Assembly (NCBI GenBank): GCA_016929525.1
Contig: JAFGIP010000121.1
Span: 1 to 43,576, forward strand
Source of the DNA: Bacteroidales bacterium
Lineage (GTDB): Bacteria; Bacteroidota; Bacteroidia; Bacteroidales; UBA10428
DNA length: 43,576 bases
Reading direction: 5' to 3'
The translations under genes were made by a program, and so were the position numbers. Below are positions 8,752-16,790 of this stretch, piece by piece. The notes beneath the pieces were generated by a model. It ran no database searches, was not told the origin of the DNA, and was given only the letters and a program-made list of their open reading frames with translations. The stretch's first letter is position 1. Each line of letters opens with the position of its first letter.

Positions 8752-11238
8752 ATGCCCGGAAAGCAAAAATATGCCGATGTTATTCTGCCGCTTGCCATTT
8801 CAGGCTACTACACCTATAAAATACCCCCACATTTGCACGATGCAGTCCAAGTCGGACAAAGAGTAAGTGTTGCATTAGGGAAGAGAAGATACTATACAGC
8901 GATAATCAGGAAACTTCATAATAATCCGCCTGCTGAATATGAAATTCGTGAAATTATTTCTGTAAATGATCCTTTTGCACTGGTCACTGAAAACCAAATG
9001 TTATTCTGGGAGTGGCTGGCAGATTACTATATGTGTACAACAGGAGAAGTTTACAGAGCGGCAATACCAACAGGACTAAAACCTGAAAGTGAGACGCGGG
9101 TAGCCCTTACTGAAAATGTTGAGGTTGAAGGATTATCGGAAGCAGAAATTAAATTTCTTGATCAGGTAAAAGATGCCCCGGGAATAACTATCAAAGCCAT
9201 TGCAGCTGCTCTTGATAAAAAAGATGTGATGCCACAAGCAAATAAACTGATCGAAAAGAAATTGATTACGCTTTTTGAAGATATACGGATCAGCTATAAG
9301 GAAAAATTAAAAGACTATATCGTTCTTACCGAAGAATTAAATTCTGAAGAGAAAATATTGACAGTGCTTGATAAGTTGGAGAAGAGAGCCCCCAAACAAT
9401 ATAAATTGTTGAACGAATTTCTTCATTTGGCCGGTCAGGAATCAATATCGTTTTCGGCTGAAGTTTCAAAAGAAAAGCTGCTTTCAGTAAGTGGAACCAG
9501 TCATGCGATCTTAAATGCTCTTATTAAAAAGAATATCTTTCAGATTAAACAAAAAGAGGTTTCAAGACTGCGGTCAGATTTTTCTGACCTGAGCAAACCA
9601 AAAGAATTGAACGAAAGGCAGAGATCAGCTTTTCAAAAAATCAACGATGAATTTAGCAAGAAAGATGTTGTACTGCTGCATGGTGTTACGTCGAGCGGAA
9701 AAACTGAAATTTACATTCACCTTATTGCAGAACAGATTAAAAAGGGGCGTCAGGTTTTGTATTTACTGCCTGAAATTGCTCTGACAGCACAAATTATTAA
9801 CCGGTTACAAAAAGTATTCGGTGAAAAAGTCGGAATTTATCACTCAAAATTCTCCGATGCGGAACGTGTTGAGGTATACCAGAATCTTGCAGGGATTAAA
9901 AAGCAGGGAAGTCCGTCGTACCAGGTTATTTTAGGGGTACGCTCATCGGTATTTCTGCCGTTTAAAGACCTGGGTCTAATCATTGTTGATGAAGAACACG
10001 AAAATACATACAAGCAGTTCGATCCGGCTCCACGATATAATGCGCGCGATGCGTCAGTTGTGTTAGCAAAAATGCATAATGCGAAAGTCCTTATGGGAAC
10101 TGCAACACCTTCATTCGAAACGTATATGAATGCCAAAACAGGCAAATATGGGTTGGTGGAACTTTTTGACCGCTATCTGGATATTCAGCTTCCGGCAGTT
10201 GAAGTAATTGACGTAAGGCAGGAAAGAAGGAAAAAAAGAATGAGAACTTTTTTTTCACCACAATTGATAGAAAGTATTGAAGAAACCCTGAATAACAATG
10301 AGCAGATCATTCTTTTTCAAAACAGAAGAGGTTATGCCCCATACATTGAGTGTGATGCATGCGGCTGGATACCTTTTTGCAAACATTGCGATGTTAGTCT
10401 GACTTACCATAAAAAATCAAACAGGCTCACCTGCCATTATTGTGGTTATAGTATCCAAAATCCGGCATCGTGTCCGTCGTGTAAAAGCAGTAATATACAA
10501 ACACGGGGTTTCGGTACTGAAAAGATCGAAGATGAAATAAAACTTATGTTCCCGGAAGCTAAAGTAGCACGGATGGATCTTGATACAACCCGGTCGAGAC
10601 GATCGTATCAAAAGATCATTGAAGACTTTGAAAATCAAAAAGTGAATATTCTGATAGGTACCCAGATGGTATCGAAAGGACTTGATTTCGATCATGTGAG
10701 AGTTGTTGGAATTCTGAATGCTGATAATATGCTGAATTTTCCCGATTTCAGATCGTATGAACGAAGTTTTCAGCTTATAGCACAGGTTAGCGGTCGGGCA
10801 GGCAGAAAAAACGAGCGTGGTAAAGTGATCATACAAACAGGCGATCAGGAGAATGTTGTGATTAAGCATGTGATTGATAACGATTATTCGGGATTTTTCA
10901 ACCATCAGCTCGGCGACAGGAAAACATACAAATACCCCCCGTTCTACAGGCTTGTTAAATTGACAATCAGGCATAAAAACCTGGGTACGATGAGCAAGGC
11001 AGCAAATCAACTGGCTGCTGAGCTGAAAAGATCACTTGGTAACCGTGTAATTGGACCGGAATTCCCTTTGATAAACAGGGTTTTTAACTATCATCAGAAG
11101 TGTATCCTTGTTAAAACTGAAAGAGATATGCATTTTTCAGAACGGAGAAAAGCTGTGAAAACGGCTATGGATAATATTCTGAAATCAGATGACTATAAAA
11201 GTTTGCAGGTGATTCCTGATGTTGATCCGTACAATTGA
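8752..11238 (+). CDS. priA: Primosomal protein N' (PriA helicase)
   Basis: PriA reloads the replisome at stalled forks. The 828-residue protein has the N-terminal 3'-end-binding domain (YADVILPLAISGYYTY), a Walker A motif GVTSSGKTEIY near residue 311, a DEEH box near 411, and a zinc-binding insert with paired cysteines (CDACGW, CKHC, CHYCGY, CPSC) near 535-580. Helicase motifs V and VI follow (GTQMVSKGLDF, QVSGRAGR). It is complete and nine bases downstream of ispH. Confidence 0.95.
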   Translation: MPGKQKYADVILPLAISGYYTYKIPPHLHDAVQVGQRVSVALGKRRYYTAIIRKLHNNPPAEYEIREIISVNDPFALVTENQMLFWEWLADYYMCTTGEVYRAAIPTGLKPESETRVALTENVEVEGLSEAEIKFLDQVKDAPGITIKAIAAALDKKDVMPQANKLIEKKLITLFEDIRISYKEKLKDYIVLTEELNSEEKILTVLDKLEKRAPKQYKLLNEFLHLAGQESISFSAEVSKEKLLSVSGTSHAILNALIKKNIFQIKQKEVSRLRSDFSDLSKPKELNERQRSAFQKINDEFSKKDVVLLHGVTSSGKTEIYIHLIAEQIKKGRQVLYLLPEIALTAQIINRLQKVFGEKVGIYHSKFSDAERVEVYQNLAGIKKQGSPSYQVILGVRSSVFLPFKDLGLIIVDEEHENTYKQFDPAPRYNARDASVVLAKMHNAKVLMGTATPSFETYMNAKTGKYGLVELFDRYLDIQLPAVEVIDVRQERRKKRMRTFFSPQLIESIEETLNNNEQIILFQNRRGYAPYIECDACGWIPFCKHCDVSLTYHKKSNRLTCHYCGYSIQNPASCPSCKSSNIQTRGFGTEKIEDEIKLMFPEAKVARMDLDTTRSRRSYQKIIEDFENQKVNILIGTQMVSKGLDFDHVRVVGILNADNMLNFPDFRSYERSFQLIAQVSGRAGRKNERGKVIIQTGDQENVVIKHVIDNDYSGFFNHQLGDRKTYKYPPFYRLVKLTIRHKNLGTMSKAANQLAAELKRSLGNRVIGPEFPLINRVFNYHQKCILVKTERDMHFSERRKAVKTAMDNILKSDDYKSLQVIPDVDPYN

Positions 11239-11815
11239 GTTGAAAGCTTCAAGTTTAGAGTTTAAAGCCTGCCTGTTTATAAATCGGCAGGCAGGGCAGA
11301 CAGGTTTAAAGTTGGTGGTTGAGAAAGTTGAGTGAGTTTAGAAAGTTTATGGTTGAGAGAGTTGATAGCCCTGTAGGGACGAAATGTTGGTAAACCCAGG
11401 GTGTAACCCTGGGATATAACAGCACCTTATAAAATATGCACCAAGTTTTGATATTAATCCTGGGAAAAGTTTAACTGGTGCGTAAGTTTACCAGAATTCG
11501 ATAAAATGACGTCAATAAACCGGAATTTAGAAATGAATGTATACGATATTGCGCACCATGCAATGCTTTCCTTTTTAAACTAATTTATGGTTGGAGCGCT
11601 TTTATTAAGACATTCTCGTCCACGGAAGCAGTCCGTGGCTAATAATATTAAAGTACTTTGGACTTAACAGAGTGCCAGGAGGTACTCAATCTATACAATA
11701 CATAAAGCTCAATAATAAATTCTAAATTCTCAACCTTCGCCATCACCTTCTCTAATATTTTGATGATCAAAGAAAGCTATGGTCGACATGGTAAATTCCA
11801 GATAATACTTTCCGA
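11239..11815. other. Noncoding region with several palindromic repeats
   Basis: No gene is supported here. The stretch holds three hairpins: CCTGCCTG/CAGGCAGG (11269-11276 with 11288-11295), CCCAGGGT-GT-AACCCTGGG (11395-11413) next to GTAGGGACGAAATGTTGG, and CCACGGA-AGCAG-TCCGTGG (11620-11638). These resemble the short high-copy intergenic palindromes of Bacteroidota. None has a convincing T-run, so they are not obvious priA terminators. Confidence 0.55.
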
Positions 11816-12295
11816 CTAATTATACACAAACAGCTCATAGGTATTCGGATTGTAATATGAATGATACTGCTTTAAAGGAAACTCTGAGGGACTGTCGACA
11901 GTTGGTGATCCTCCACTGGCAAAAACAAATATAGAAACGCATTCAGGGCAGGTTGCCATACCACTTGTTCCGTCCGATTCAACAATAATGCTTTCAGGAA
12001 TATCATGCGGACAGGTACGATCGAACACATAAAATTCATAACCACCGGCATTGTAAATTATAAGGCCATTATTATCGTAACCCAGATAAGATAAACCAAG
12101 AGTGTAATTGGTAACAACAACCGAATTACCCGGTGCCTGCAGATCAAAGAACTCAGGATCAGTTTGTATATTGATGGAAAAATTAACAGGCACTTCAGGA
12201 ACGGGATGCTGAACAGTTTTTTCACATGAAAGAATTAAAAAAAGAAGACAAATTATTGTAAAATAAAAAATGTGTAATTTTGATACTGTTCTCAT
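11816..12295 (-). CDS. Rieske-like lipoprotein with CxH...CxxC ligand set
   Basis: A lipoprotein signal peptide ends in LILSC (C24), so the mature protein should be anchored to a membrane. The C-terminal half resembles a Rieske [2Fe-2S] domain: DRTCPHD (C95, H97) and then ATCPECVSIF (C116, C119), followed by a Gly/Pro-containing loop and a PLKQYHSYY strand. In a classical Rieske protein the second motif is CxxH; here it is CxxC. Whether it binds a cluster at all is open. The role may be periplasmic electron transfer or purely structural. It is divergent from the next gene and has a TATCTTTG promoter just upstream. Confidence 0.65.
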   Translation of the reverse strand: MRTVSKLHIFYFTIICLLFLILSCEKTVQHPVPEVPVNFSINIQTDPEFFDLQAPGNSVVVTNYTLGLSYLGYDNNGLIIYNAGGYEFYVFDRTCPHDIPESIIVESDGTSGMATCPECVSIFVFASGGSPTVDSPSEFPLKQYHSYYNPNTYELFVYN

Positions 12296-12312
12296 AAGAA
12301 ATAATTGAAATA

Positions 12313-12347
12313 CAAAGATAGTTTAATTAACGTCCTGTATAAGCAAA
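12313..12347 (-). promoter_or_regulatory. Promoter of the Rieske-like lipoprotein gene
   Basis: On the minus strand TATCTTTG lies at 12313-12320 and a TTTG at 12344-12347, approximating the Bacteroidota pattern with a slightly long 23-base spacer. The transcript would start about 12 bases before the ATG. Confidence 0.5.
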
Positions 12348-12387
12348 TTATTTCATTCAGCTTACTAAAGGATAACAAATAAGGAAT

Positions 12388-12888
12388 ATGGACAAGTTAT
12401 TTGCAGGCGAGAATGATTTTTTAGATATACTGATCTATGCGGTTTTTATTATTGCCGGATTAGCTGCCAACGCCTATCGCAATTATGCAAAAAAGAAGGA
12501 AGAGGAACGGCGCAGGCAGGAACAACCTACAGAAGAAGAATTACCCGATGCCTTTCCTGATCTGGAATATGAATATGAAGAACCGAAAGAAATTATTCCC
12601 GATGAGCCTGAGTATTATGAAGAAGAAGTAACTGAACAACCTGTACAGGAATATGAACAGGAAATCCGGGAAGAAGAAAATATTGAAGTTGAAGAAGGAA
12701 ATGCTGTTTTTGAAAGCACCAGCAACCAGTTATTATCTGATAACATAGAAAGCGTTGGAGATTCTATATTTGACGAAATCGGCCAAATGGAAAATCAGAT
12801 ATATTCCCTGGTGCAGGAAGAACCTGAAGCATTTAATTTACGTGACGCAGTTATCTACTCGGAAATATTAAAAAGGAAATACTATTAG
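12388..12888 (+). CDS. Small membrane-anchored acidic protein
   Basis: The 166-residue protein has one predicted membrane helix near the N-terminus (FLDILIYAVFIIAGLAANAY), a short basic stretch (KKKEEERRRQ) that would hold the rest in the cytoplasm, and then about 80 residues rich in Glu, Tyr and Pro. The C-terminus (FNLRDAVIYSEILKRKYY) is more ordered. It looks real from its codon use and position directly before the greA promoter. I do not recognise a family or function. Confidence 0.65.
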   Translation: MDKLFAGENDFLDILIYAVFIIAGLAANAYRNYAKKKEEERRRQEQPTEEELPDAFPDLEYEYEEPKEIIPDEPEYYEEEVTEQPVQEYEQEIREEENIEVEEGNAVFESTSNQLLSDNIESVGDSIFDEIGQMENQIYSLVQEEPEAFNLRDAVIYSEILKRKYY

Positions 12889-12925
12889 TATTGATATATA
12901 AATCAATTACATATGTATTACTCTC

Positions 12926-12957
12926 TTGATTAATTAATAAAATATTTATTATCTTTG
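12926..12957 (+). promoter_or_regulatory. Promoter of greA
   Basis: TTG (12926-12928) and TATCTTTG (12950-12957) are separated by 21 bases, matching the Bacteroidota consensus. Transcription should begin near 12962, giving a leader of about 70 bases before the greA ATG. Confidence 0.7.
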
Positions 12958-12962
12958 TCCAG

Positions 12963-13000
12963 GAAGAGTTCCGATCAGTATTTTCGGGATTCTTTTTTAT
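12963..13000 (+). terminator. Attenuator-like hairpin in the greA leader
   Basis: The arm AAGAGTTCCGA (12964-12974) can pair along its full length with TCGGGATTCTT (12984-12994), using two G-U pairs, and is followed at once by a T-rich tract (12993-13003). The shape is that of an intrinsic terminator beginning only two or three bases after the predicted transcript start. It would yield an RNA of about 40 bases when termination occurs. Confidence 0.6.
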
Positions 13001-13032
13001 TTGTACGTAGTAAAAAGCCAGGAGGATTAACA

Positions 13033-13506
13033 ATGTCGAAGATTTCATACGTTACTGAAGAAGGTTTACAGAGGTTAAAAGATGAACTTGACCATATGAT
13101 GAATATCGAGCGTCCGGCCATTTCAAAACAAATTGCCGAAGCACGGGATAAAGGTGACCTGACGGAGAATGCAGAGTATGATGCAGCAAAGGATGCGCAG
13201 GGTATACTGGAAATGAAAATTTCAAAGTTGAAAGATACAATTGCCAATTCAAGGGTTATCGATGAATCGAAAATTGATACAACAAAAGTTCAGATTTTAA
13301 ATAAAGTAAAGATCTTAAATAAGAAAAATAACTCGACAATGGAATATACCATTGTTTCCGAAAGTGAAGCTGATCTGAAGGCTGGAAAAATTTCGGTTGA
13401 TACTCCTATTGCAAAGGGATTACTGGGTAAAAAAATTGGTGATGTTGTTGATGTAAATGTTCCATCCGGAATAATACCCTTTGAAATTGTTGATATTTCA
13501 AGATAA
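13033..13506 (+). CDS. greA: Transcription elongation factor GreA
   Basis: GreA rescues backtracked RNA polymerase by stimulating transcript cleavage. The 157-residue protein has the N-terminal coiled coil (YVTEEGLQRLKDELDHM... RDKGDLTENAEYDAAKD, with the acidic tip) and the C-terminal FKBP-like domain (TYTIV-type strand, then GLLGKKIGDVVDV). The frame is open back to 12955, but AGGAGG at 13020-13025, eight bases before the ATG at 13033, and the promoter position fix this start. Such a strong Shine-Dalgarno is unusual for this phylum. The HIT gene follows 21 bases later. Confidence 0.95.
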   Translation: MSKISYVTEEGLQRLKDELDHMMNIERPAISKQIAEARDKGDLTENAEYDAAKDAQGILEMKISKLKDTIANSRVIDESKIDTTKVQILNKVKILNKKNNSTMEYTIVSESEADLKAGKISVDTPIAKGLLGKKIGDVVDVNVPSGIIPFEIVDISR

Positions 13507-13527
13507 TTCTGTTCTAAATTATTAAAC

Positions 13528-13923
13528 ATGGCTTCTATCTTTTCCAGGATTGTTAGTGGAGAAATCCCCTGCTATAAAATAGCAGAAGATGATAACTATC
13601 TGGCTTTTCTTGATATTAACCCGCTGGCAAAAGGTCACACACTGGTGATCCCTAAAATAGAAGTTGATTATATCTTCGACATGGAAGATGATCTTCTTGC
13701 CGGTCTGCATCTTTTTTCAAAAAAGATTGCCAAAGCCATTGACAAGTCTGTTGAATGTGAGCGAATTGGTGTTGCTGTTATTGGTCTGGAAGTGCCTCAT
13801 GCACATGTTCACCTGGTCCCGATTAATGACATTGGCGATCTGAGCTTTTCCAACCCTAAGCTTAAATTCACAAAAGAGGAATATGAGAAAATAGCAGCGA
13901 CTATTATATCCAATATTGAATAA
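13528..13923 (+). CDS. HIT-family nucleotide hydrolase
   Basis: The 131-residue protein begins with FSRIVSGEIPCYKIAEDDNYLAFLDINPLAKGHTLVIPK, typical of the HINT/Hit branch, and carries the histidine triad HAHVHLVP near residues 91-98. Members hydrolyse adenosine or AMP conjugates such as AMP-lysine. It sits in an apparent greA operon and ends five bases from the converging ruvC gene. Confidence 0.92.
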   Translation: MASIFSRIVSGEIPCYKIAEDDNYLAFLDINPLAKGHTLVIPKIEVDYIFDMEDDLLAGLHLFSKKIAKAIDKSVECERIGVAVIGLEVPHAHVHLVPINDIGDLSFSNPKLKFTKEEYEKIAATIISNIE

Positions 13924-13928
13924 GATCA

Positions 13929-14480
13929 TTACCCTGCGGAACGTCCGGGATTCTTTTTAATATAATCTTCCCATCCTGAATAATTACTTCCTTTTTTTGC
14001 CGGGATTCTCTGATAAAAATGGCACATTGCTGCTGCCAGACCATCGGTAGCATCAAGATTTTTAGGGATCTCTTCAAATTTAAGTATGTTCTTCAGGAAA
14101 GCCGCAACCTGTTCTTTTGAAGCAGCACCCTGGCCGGTTATCGACTGTTTGATCCTGCGTGGGGCATATTCAAAGATCGGCAACTGGCGACTTAGCGCTG
14201 CGGAAATTGCAACTCCCTGGGCCCTTCCAAGTTTTAACATCGACTGTACATTTTTTCCGTAGAAAGGTGCTTCAATGGCAAGTTCATCAGGATGGTATCT
14301 GTCTATCAGTTCCTGGGTACTTTTAAATATTTTCTCTAACCGCAGATAATGATCCTGAATTCTGGCAAAACTATGCACTCCCATGGTAATTAATTCGGGA
14401 TTATTACCAGCGGCTTTAATCAAGCCATAACCCATGATCTTTGTACCCGGGTCGATACCTAATATGATCCTTTCGTTCAA
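13929..14480 (-). CDS. ruvC: Holliday junction resolvase RuvC
   Basis: RuvC cuts Holliday junctions during recombination repair. The acidic active-site residues are visible in LGIDPGTKIMGYG (D10), LAIEAPFYGKN and the C-terminal LDATDGLAAAMCHFY. At 183 residues it is complete. rfaE1 lies 27 bases upstream on the same strand; ruvA and ruvB are not in the window. Confidence 0.95.
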   Translation of the reverse strand: MNERIILGIDPGTKIMGYGLIKAAGNNPELITMGVHSFARIQDHYLRLEKIFKSTQELIDRYHPDELAIEAPFYGKNVQSMLKLGRAQGVAISAALSRQLPIFEYAPRRIKQSITGQGAASKEQVAAFLKNILKFEEIPKNLDATDGLAAAMCHFYQRIPAKKGSNYSGWEDYIKKNPGRSAG

Positions 14481-14507
14481 TTGTTATATTATTTGGAAGT
14501 ATCTGTT

Positions 14508-15491
14508 TTAGAACAGAACTATTTCTTCATTCAAAAGAAGTTCAGGAGTAACAGGAACTACTCCGACTTTTTCACAGACAAGGCCTCCTGCCAGGTTTGC
14601 CAGTAAAGCCGAGTTGAATACATTGAGTCCGCTTGCAATAGCCAGTGCAGCGATACTGATCACTGTGTCTCCGGCACCTGAAACATCGGTAATATCTCTT
14701 ACTTCGGCAGGGATAACTTTGAACTCTTTCCCGTTACTGACAAAAACACCCTTTTCAGAAAGTGTCACCATTATATTTTCAATACCATTGTCGATATGTA
14801 AAATCTTCACAGCTTCAAATATCTTGTCAGTATCTGACTTTGACAAAATAATATTCAGTCCCTCGCACAGTTCTTTGAAGTTTGGTTTAAATAATGTTAC
14901 ATTTTTATATTCAAGGAAACTCCTTTTTTTCGGATCGACCAGTGTTGGTACCTTTTTCTTATTTGCAGTCCGGATAATGCTACTAATCAGCTCCGGTGTT
15001 AGGACGCCTTTATCATAGTCCTGAAAGATCAGCGCGTCTATATTATCACGTTCCAGTATTCCGACTACCTTATTCAATAACAGTTCCTGTAACTCCTGGT
15101 CGAGAAAATTTGTTATTTCGTGATCGACACGCAGTAAATGCTGATGGTTCCCGATTACCCTTGTCTTTACAGTGGTTTTTCGCCTGTCCGATTCAATAAT
15201 CCCTATATCCGTCATTTGTCGTTTGTGCAACAGTTTGCGATATATTTCCCCGACTTCGTCGCGACCTATTACCGAACATATGATCGGTTCCGCTCCCATA
15301 GATTTAATGTTGATTGCGACATTAGCAGCACCTCCCATGCGGTGCTCACGTTCGGTACACGATACAACCGGTACCGGTGCTTCAGGTGAAATTCTGTTTA
15401 CCTGTCCCCACAGGTATTCATCTACCATAACATCACCAACAATCAATATTTTCTTTTTTGTAAAGTCTTTTAATAGCTCCTCTATATTCAC
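14508..15491 (-). CDS. rfaE1: D-glycero-beta-D-manno-heptose-7-phosphate kinase
   Basis: This 327-residue PfkB-family sugar kinase begins KKILIVGDVMVDEYLWGQVNRISPEAPVPVV, the HldE N-terminal signature, and ends with the PfkB motif DVSGAGDTVISIAAL. It phosphorylates heptose 7-phosphate to the 1,7-bisphosphate on the way to ADP-heptose for lipopolysaccharide core. The cytidylyltransferase domain of bifunctional HldE is absent, so RfaE2 must be separate. A TATATTTG box lies on the minus strand at 15521-15528. Confidence 0.88.
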   Translation of the reverse strand: MNIEELLKDFTKKKILIVGDVMVDEYLWGQVNRISPEAPVPVVSCTEREHRMGGAANVAINIKSMGAEPIICSVIGRDEVGEIYRKLLHKRQMTDIGIIESDRRKTTVKTRVIGNHQHLLRVDHEITNFLDQELQELLLNKVVGILERDNIDALIFQDYDKGVLTPELISSIIRTANKKKVPTLVDPKKRSFLEYKNVTLFKPNFKELCEGLNIILSKSDTDKIFEAVKILHIDNGIENIMVTLSEKGVFVSNGKEFKVIPAEVRDITDVSGAGDTVISIAALAIASGLNVFNSALLANLAGGLVCEKVGVVPVTPELLLNEEIVLF

Positions 15492-15569
15492 TTCATTGAA
15501 ATGTATTATGTTATGATCATCAAATATACAGTTTTATCCTTATGAATAGGAATTAAGCTTTTAACCAAA

Positions 15570-15600
15570 AGAAAATCCGGTATATACTTTACCGGATCTT
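15570..15600 (-). terminator. Intrinsic terminator after the AT-hook gene
   Basis: Read on the minus strand, ATCCGGTA pairs with TACCGGAT (arms 15590-15597 and 15575-15582) and is followed by a TTTTCTTTT tract. It ends transcription of the gene at 15629-16318. Confidence 0.7.
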
Positions 15601-15628
15601 CAGTTTTATCGATATATTTTTATGTTTG

Positions 15629-16318
15629 CTATTTCTTACTGCTTTTTAACTTTCTCACCCTGATCCTACTCTTATCTAGCTTTCCGATTACTTTCTTTAA
15701 CTTCTTTTTCAGACTTTTAATTTTTTTCTTTGAAGCATTTTTCTTCTTCAGTTTCTTTAGTTTCTGTTCCAGCTTTTCAACGCTTTTCTTAAATTTCTTT
15801 ACTTTTTTCTTTGCAGTGTTTAACTTCATTTTATTTGTTTTCAATTTTACAGGTTTTTCATCTGAAATATTAATTTTCTGCGATAATACCCTCCCGGTAG
15901 TTACCGGTTCTTCAGCTTTAGGTTTTATATCAGCGGGCACAGTTTTTCTTTTAACCGGTCTTCCGGGTTTTTTCACAGGAGTTTTCACATCTGCTGAGGT
16001 TGTTTTTGTTGCAGCTTTTGGTCTGCCCCTGCGTGCAGTTGTTTTAACCGATCTGGTTTTTGTGGTCGTTGCTGATTTTGATCTGCCTCTTTTGGCCGTG
16101 GTCTGGCTTTTTCCGGCAGCAGCAGAAGATGTAGATTTTGGTCTGCCCCTTCTGGCAGTTGTTTGACCTGCAGTTTTTTTAGTTGTTGTTTTTTGCCTGG
16201 CTGTAGATCCTTTTGGTCTTCCTCTTCCTGCTGCAGTTGGTTTTTTGGCGGTTTCAGATTTTTCTTTGCCGGAAGAAATTTTGTTTGATTGTAATTCTTC
16301 TTTATTTGTGTTTTCCAT
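15629..16318 (-). CDS. Histone-H1-like DNA-binding protein with five AT-hooks
   Basis: The 229-residue, extremely Lys/Ala/Thr-rich protein has five AT-hook-like motifs about 20 residues apart: GRGRPKG (31-37), RRGRPKS (56-62), KRGRSKS (76-82), RRGRPKA (97-103) and KPGRPVK (117-123). AT-hooks bind the minor groove of AT-rich DNA. The last 60 residues form a basic coiled coil (VEKLEQKLKKLKKKNASKKK and onward). It is probably a nucleoid-associated protein that organises or regulates this AT-rich chromosome. It has its own terminator. The repeats could equally fit an RNA-binding role, though the hooks argue for DNA. Confidence 0.75.
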   Translation of the reverse strand: MENTNKEELQSNKISSGKEKSETAKKPTAAGRGRPKGSTARQKTTTKKTAGQTTARRGRPKSTSSAAAGKSQTTAKRGRSKSATTTKTRSVKTTARRGRPKAATKTTSADVKTPVKKPGRPVKRKTVPADIKPKAEEPVTTGRVLSQKINISDEKPVKLKTNKMKLNTAKKKVKKFKKSVEKLEQKLKKLKKKNASKKKIKSLKKKLKKVIGKLDKSRIRVRKLKSSKK

Positions 16319-16612
16319 TATTTAATTAGTTCAGTATTGAATAATAAATTAAAATTAACTTTTATTCTTGTAATTTCCTTAAATCAATTACTTCTTATAC
16401 AATATTTTATAAAACTTAATATTAATTTAAACTTAACAATGAGCTCAATTCAAAACATATGTTACGGAATATGATTCAAATTATCTTTAAAAGCCTCACT
16501 CTGTTTCATGTTATTTATATTTAATTTTTACAGACAGAACGTTTTATACTTGGAATAGATTCGATACTTTTATATGCCTTATTTAAGCCACATCGTTATT
16601 TGTTATATAAAT
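16319..16612. other. AT-rich intergenic region
   Basis: This long upstream region of the AT-hook gene is very AT-rich, with many A/T runs, and holds no gene or clear palindrome that I can see. It could serve as binding DNA for the AT-hook protein itself, which is an inference only. Confidence 0.4.
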
Positions 16613-16765
16613 ATGCCTGAAATAAAAGAAAAAACAGTTTGTAGTTCGAAACAAACCAATGAGGTATTTAATAAAAAAATTAAATCTGTTATTAACTACG
16701 GCAGGAAAATCGAGATCGTAATTCACGATGAAAATTGTCTTGACCGGTTTATCAGGAATAAATAG
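16613..16765 (+). CDS. Possible small protein of 50 residues
   Basis: The frame is open from 16574, but the more natural start is the ATG at 16613 (MPEIKEKTVCSSKQ). The product ends with VINYGRKIEIVIHDENCLDRFIRNK, which looks like a beta strand followed by a helix. It lies 25 bases before the amidase gene on the same strand. No family is recognised and it may be chance. Confidence 0.3.
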   Translation: MPEIKEKTVCSSKQTNEVFNKKIKSVINYGRKIEIVIHDENCLDRFIRNK

Positions 16766-16790
16766 TTTGTAAAATCTAAATCCTTTGATA

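Noticed and set aside
10417-11010. 197-codon open frame antisense to priA
   Set aside because: It lies wholly opposite a well-conserved gene, has no domain or start signal and is a codon-bias shadow.
12955-13032. N-terminal extension of GreA by 26 residues
   Set aside because: The extension overlaps the promoter and attenuator-like hairpin, while AGGAGG eight bases before 13033 and the family's normal N-terminus fix the shorter start.
15816-16166. 116-codon open frame antisense to the AT-hook gene
   Set aside because: Its Val/Leu/Phe-rich repeats are the complement of the Lys/Thr/Ala repeats of the real gene.
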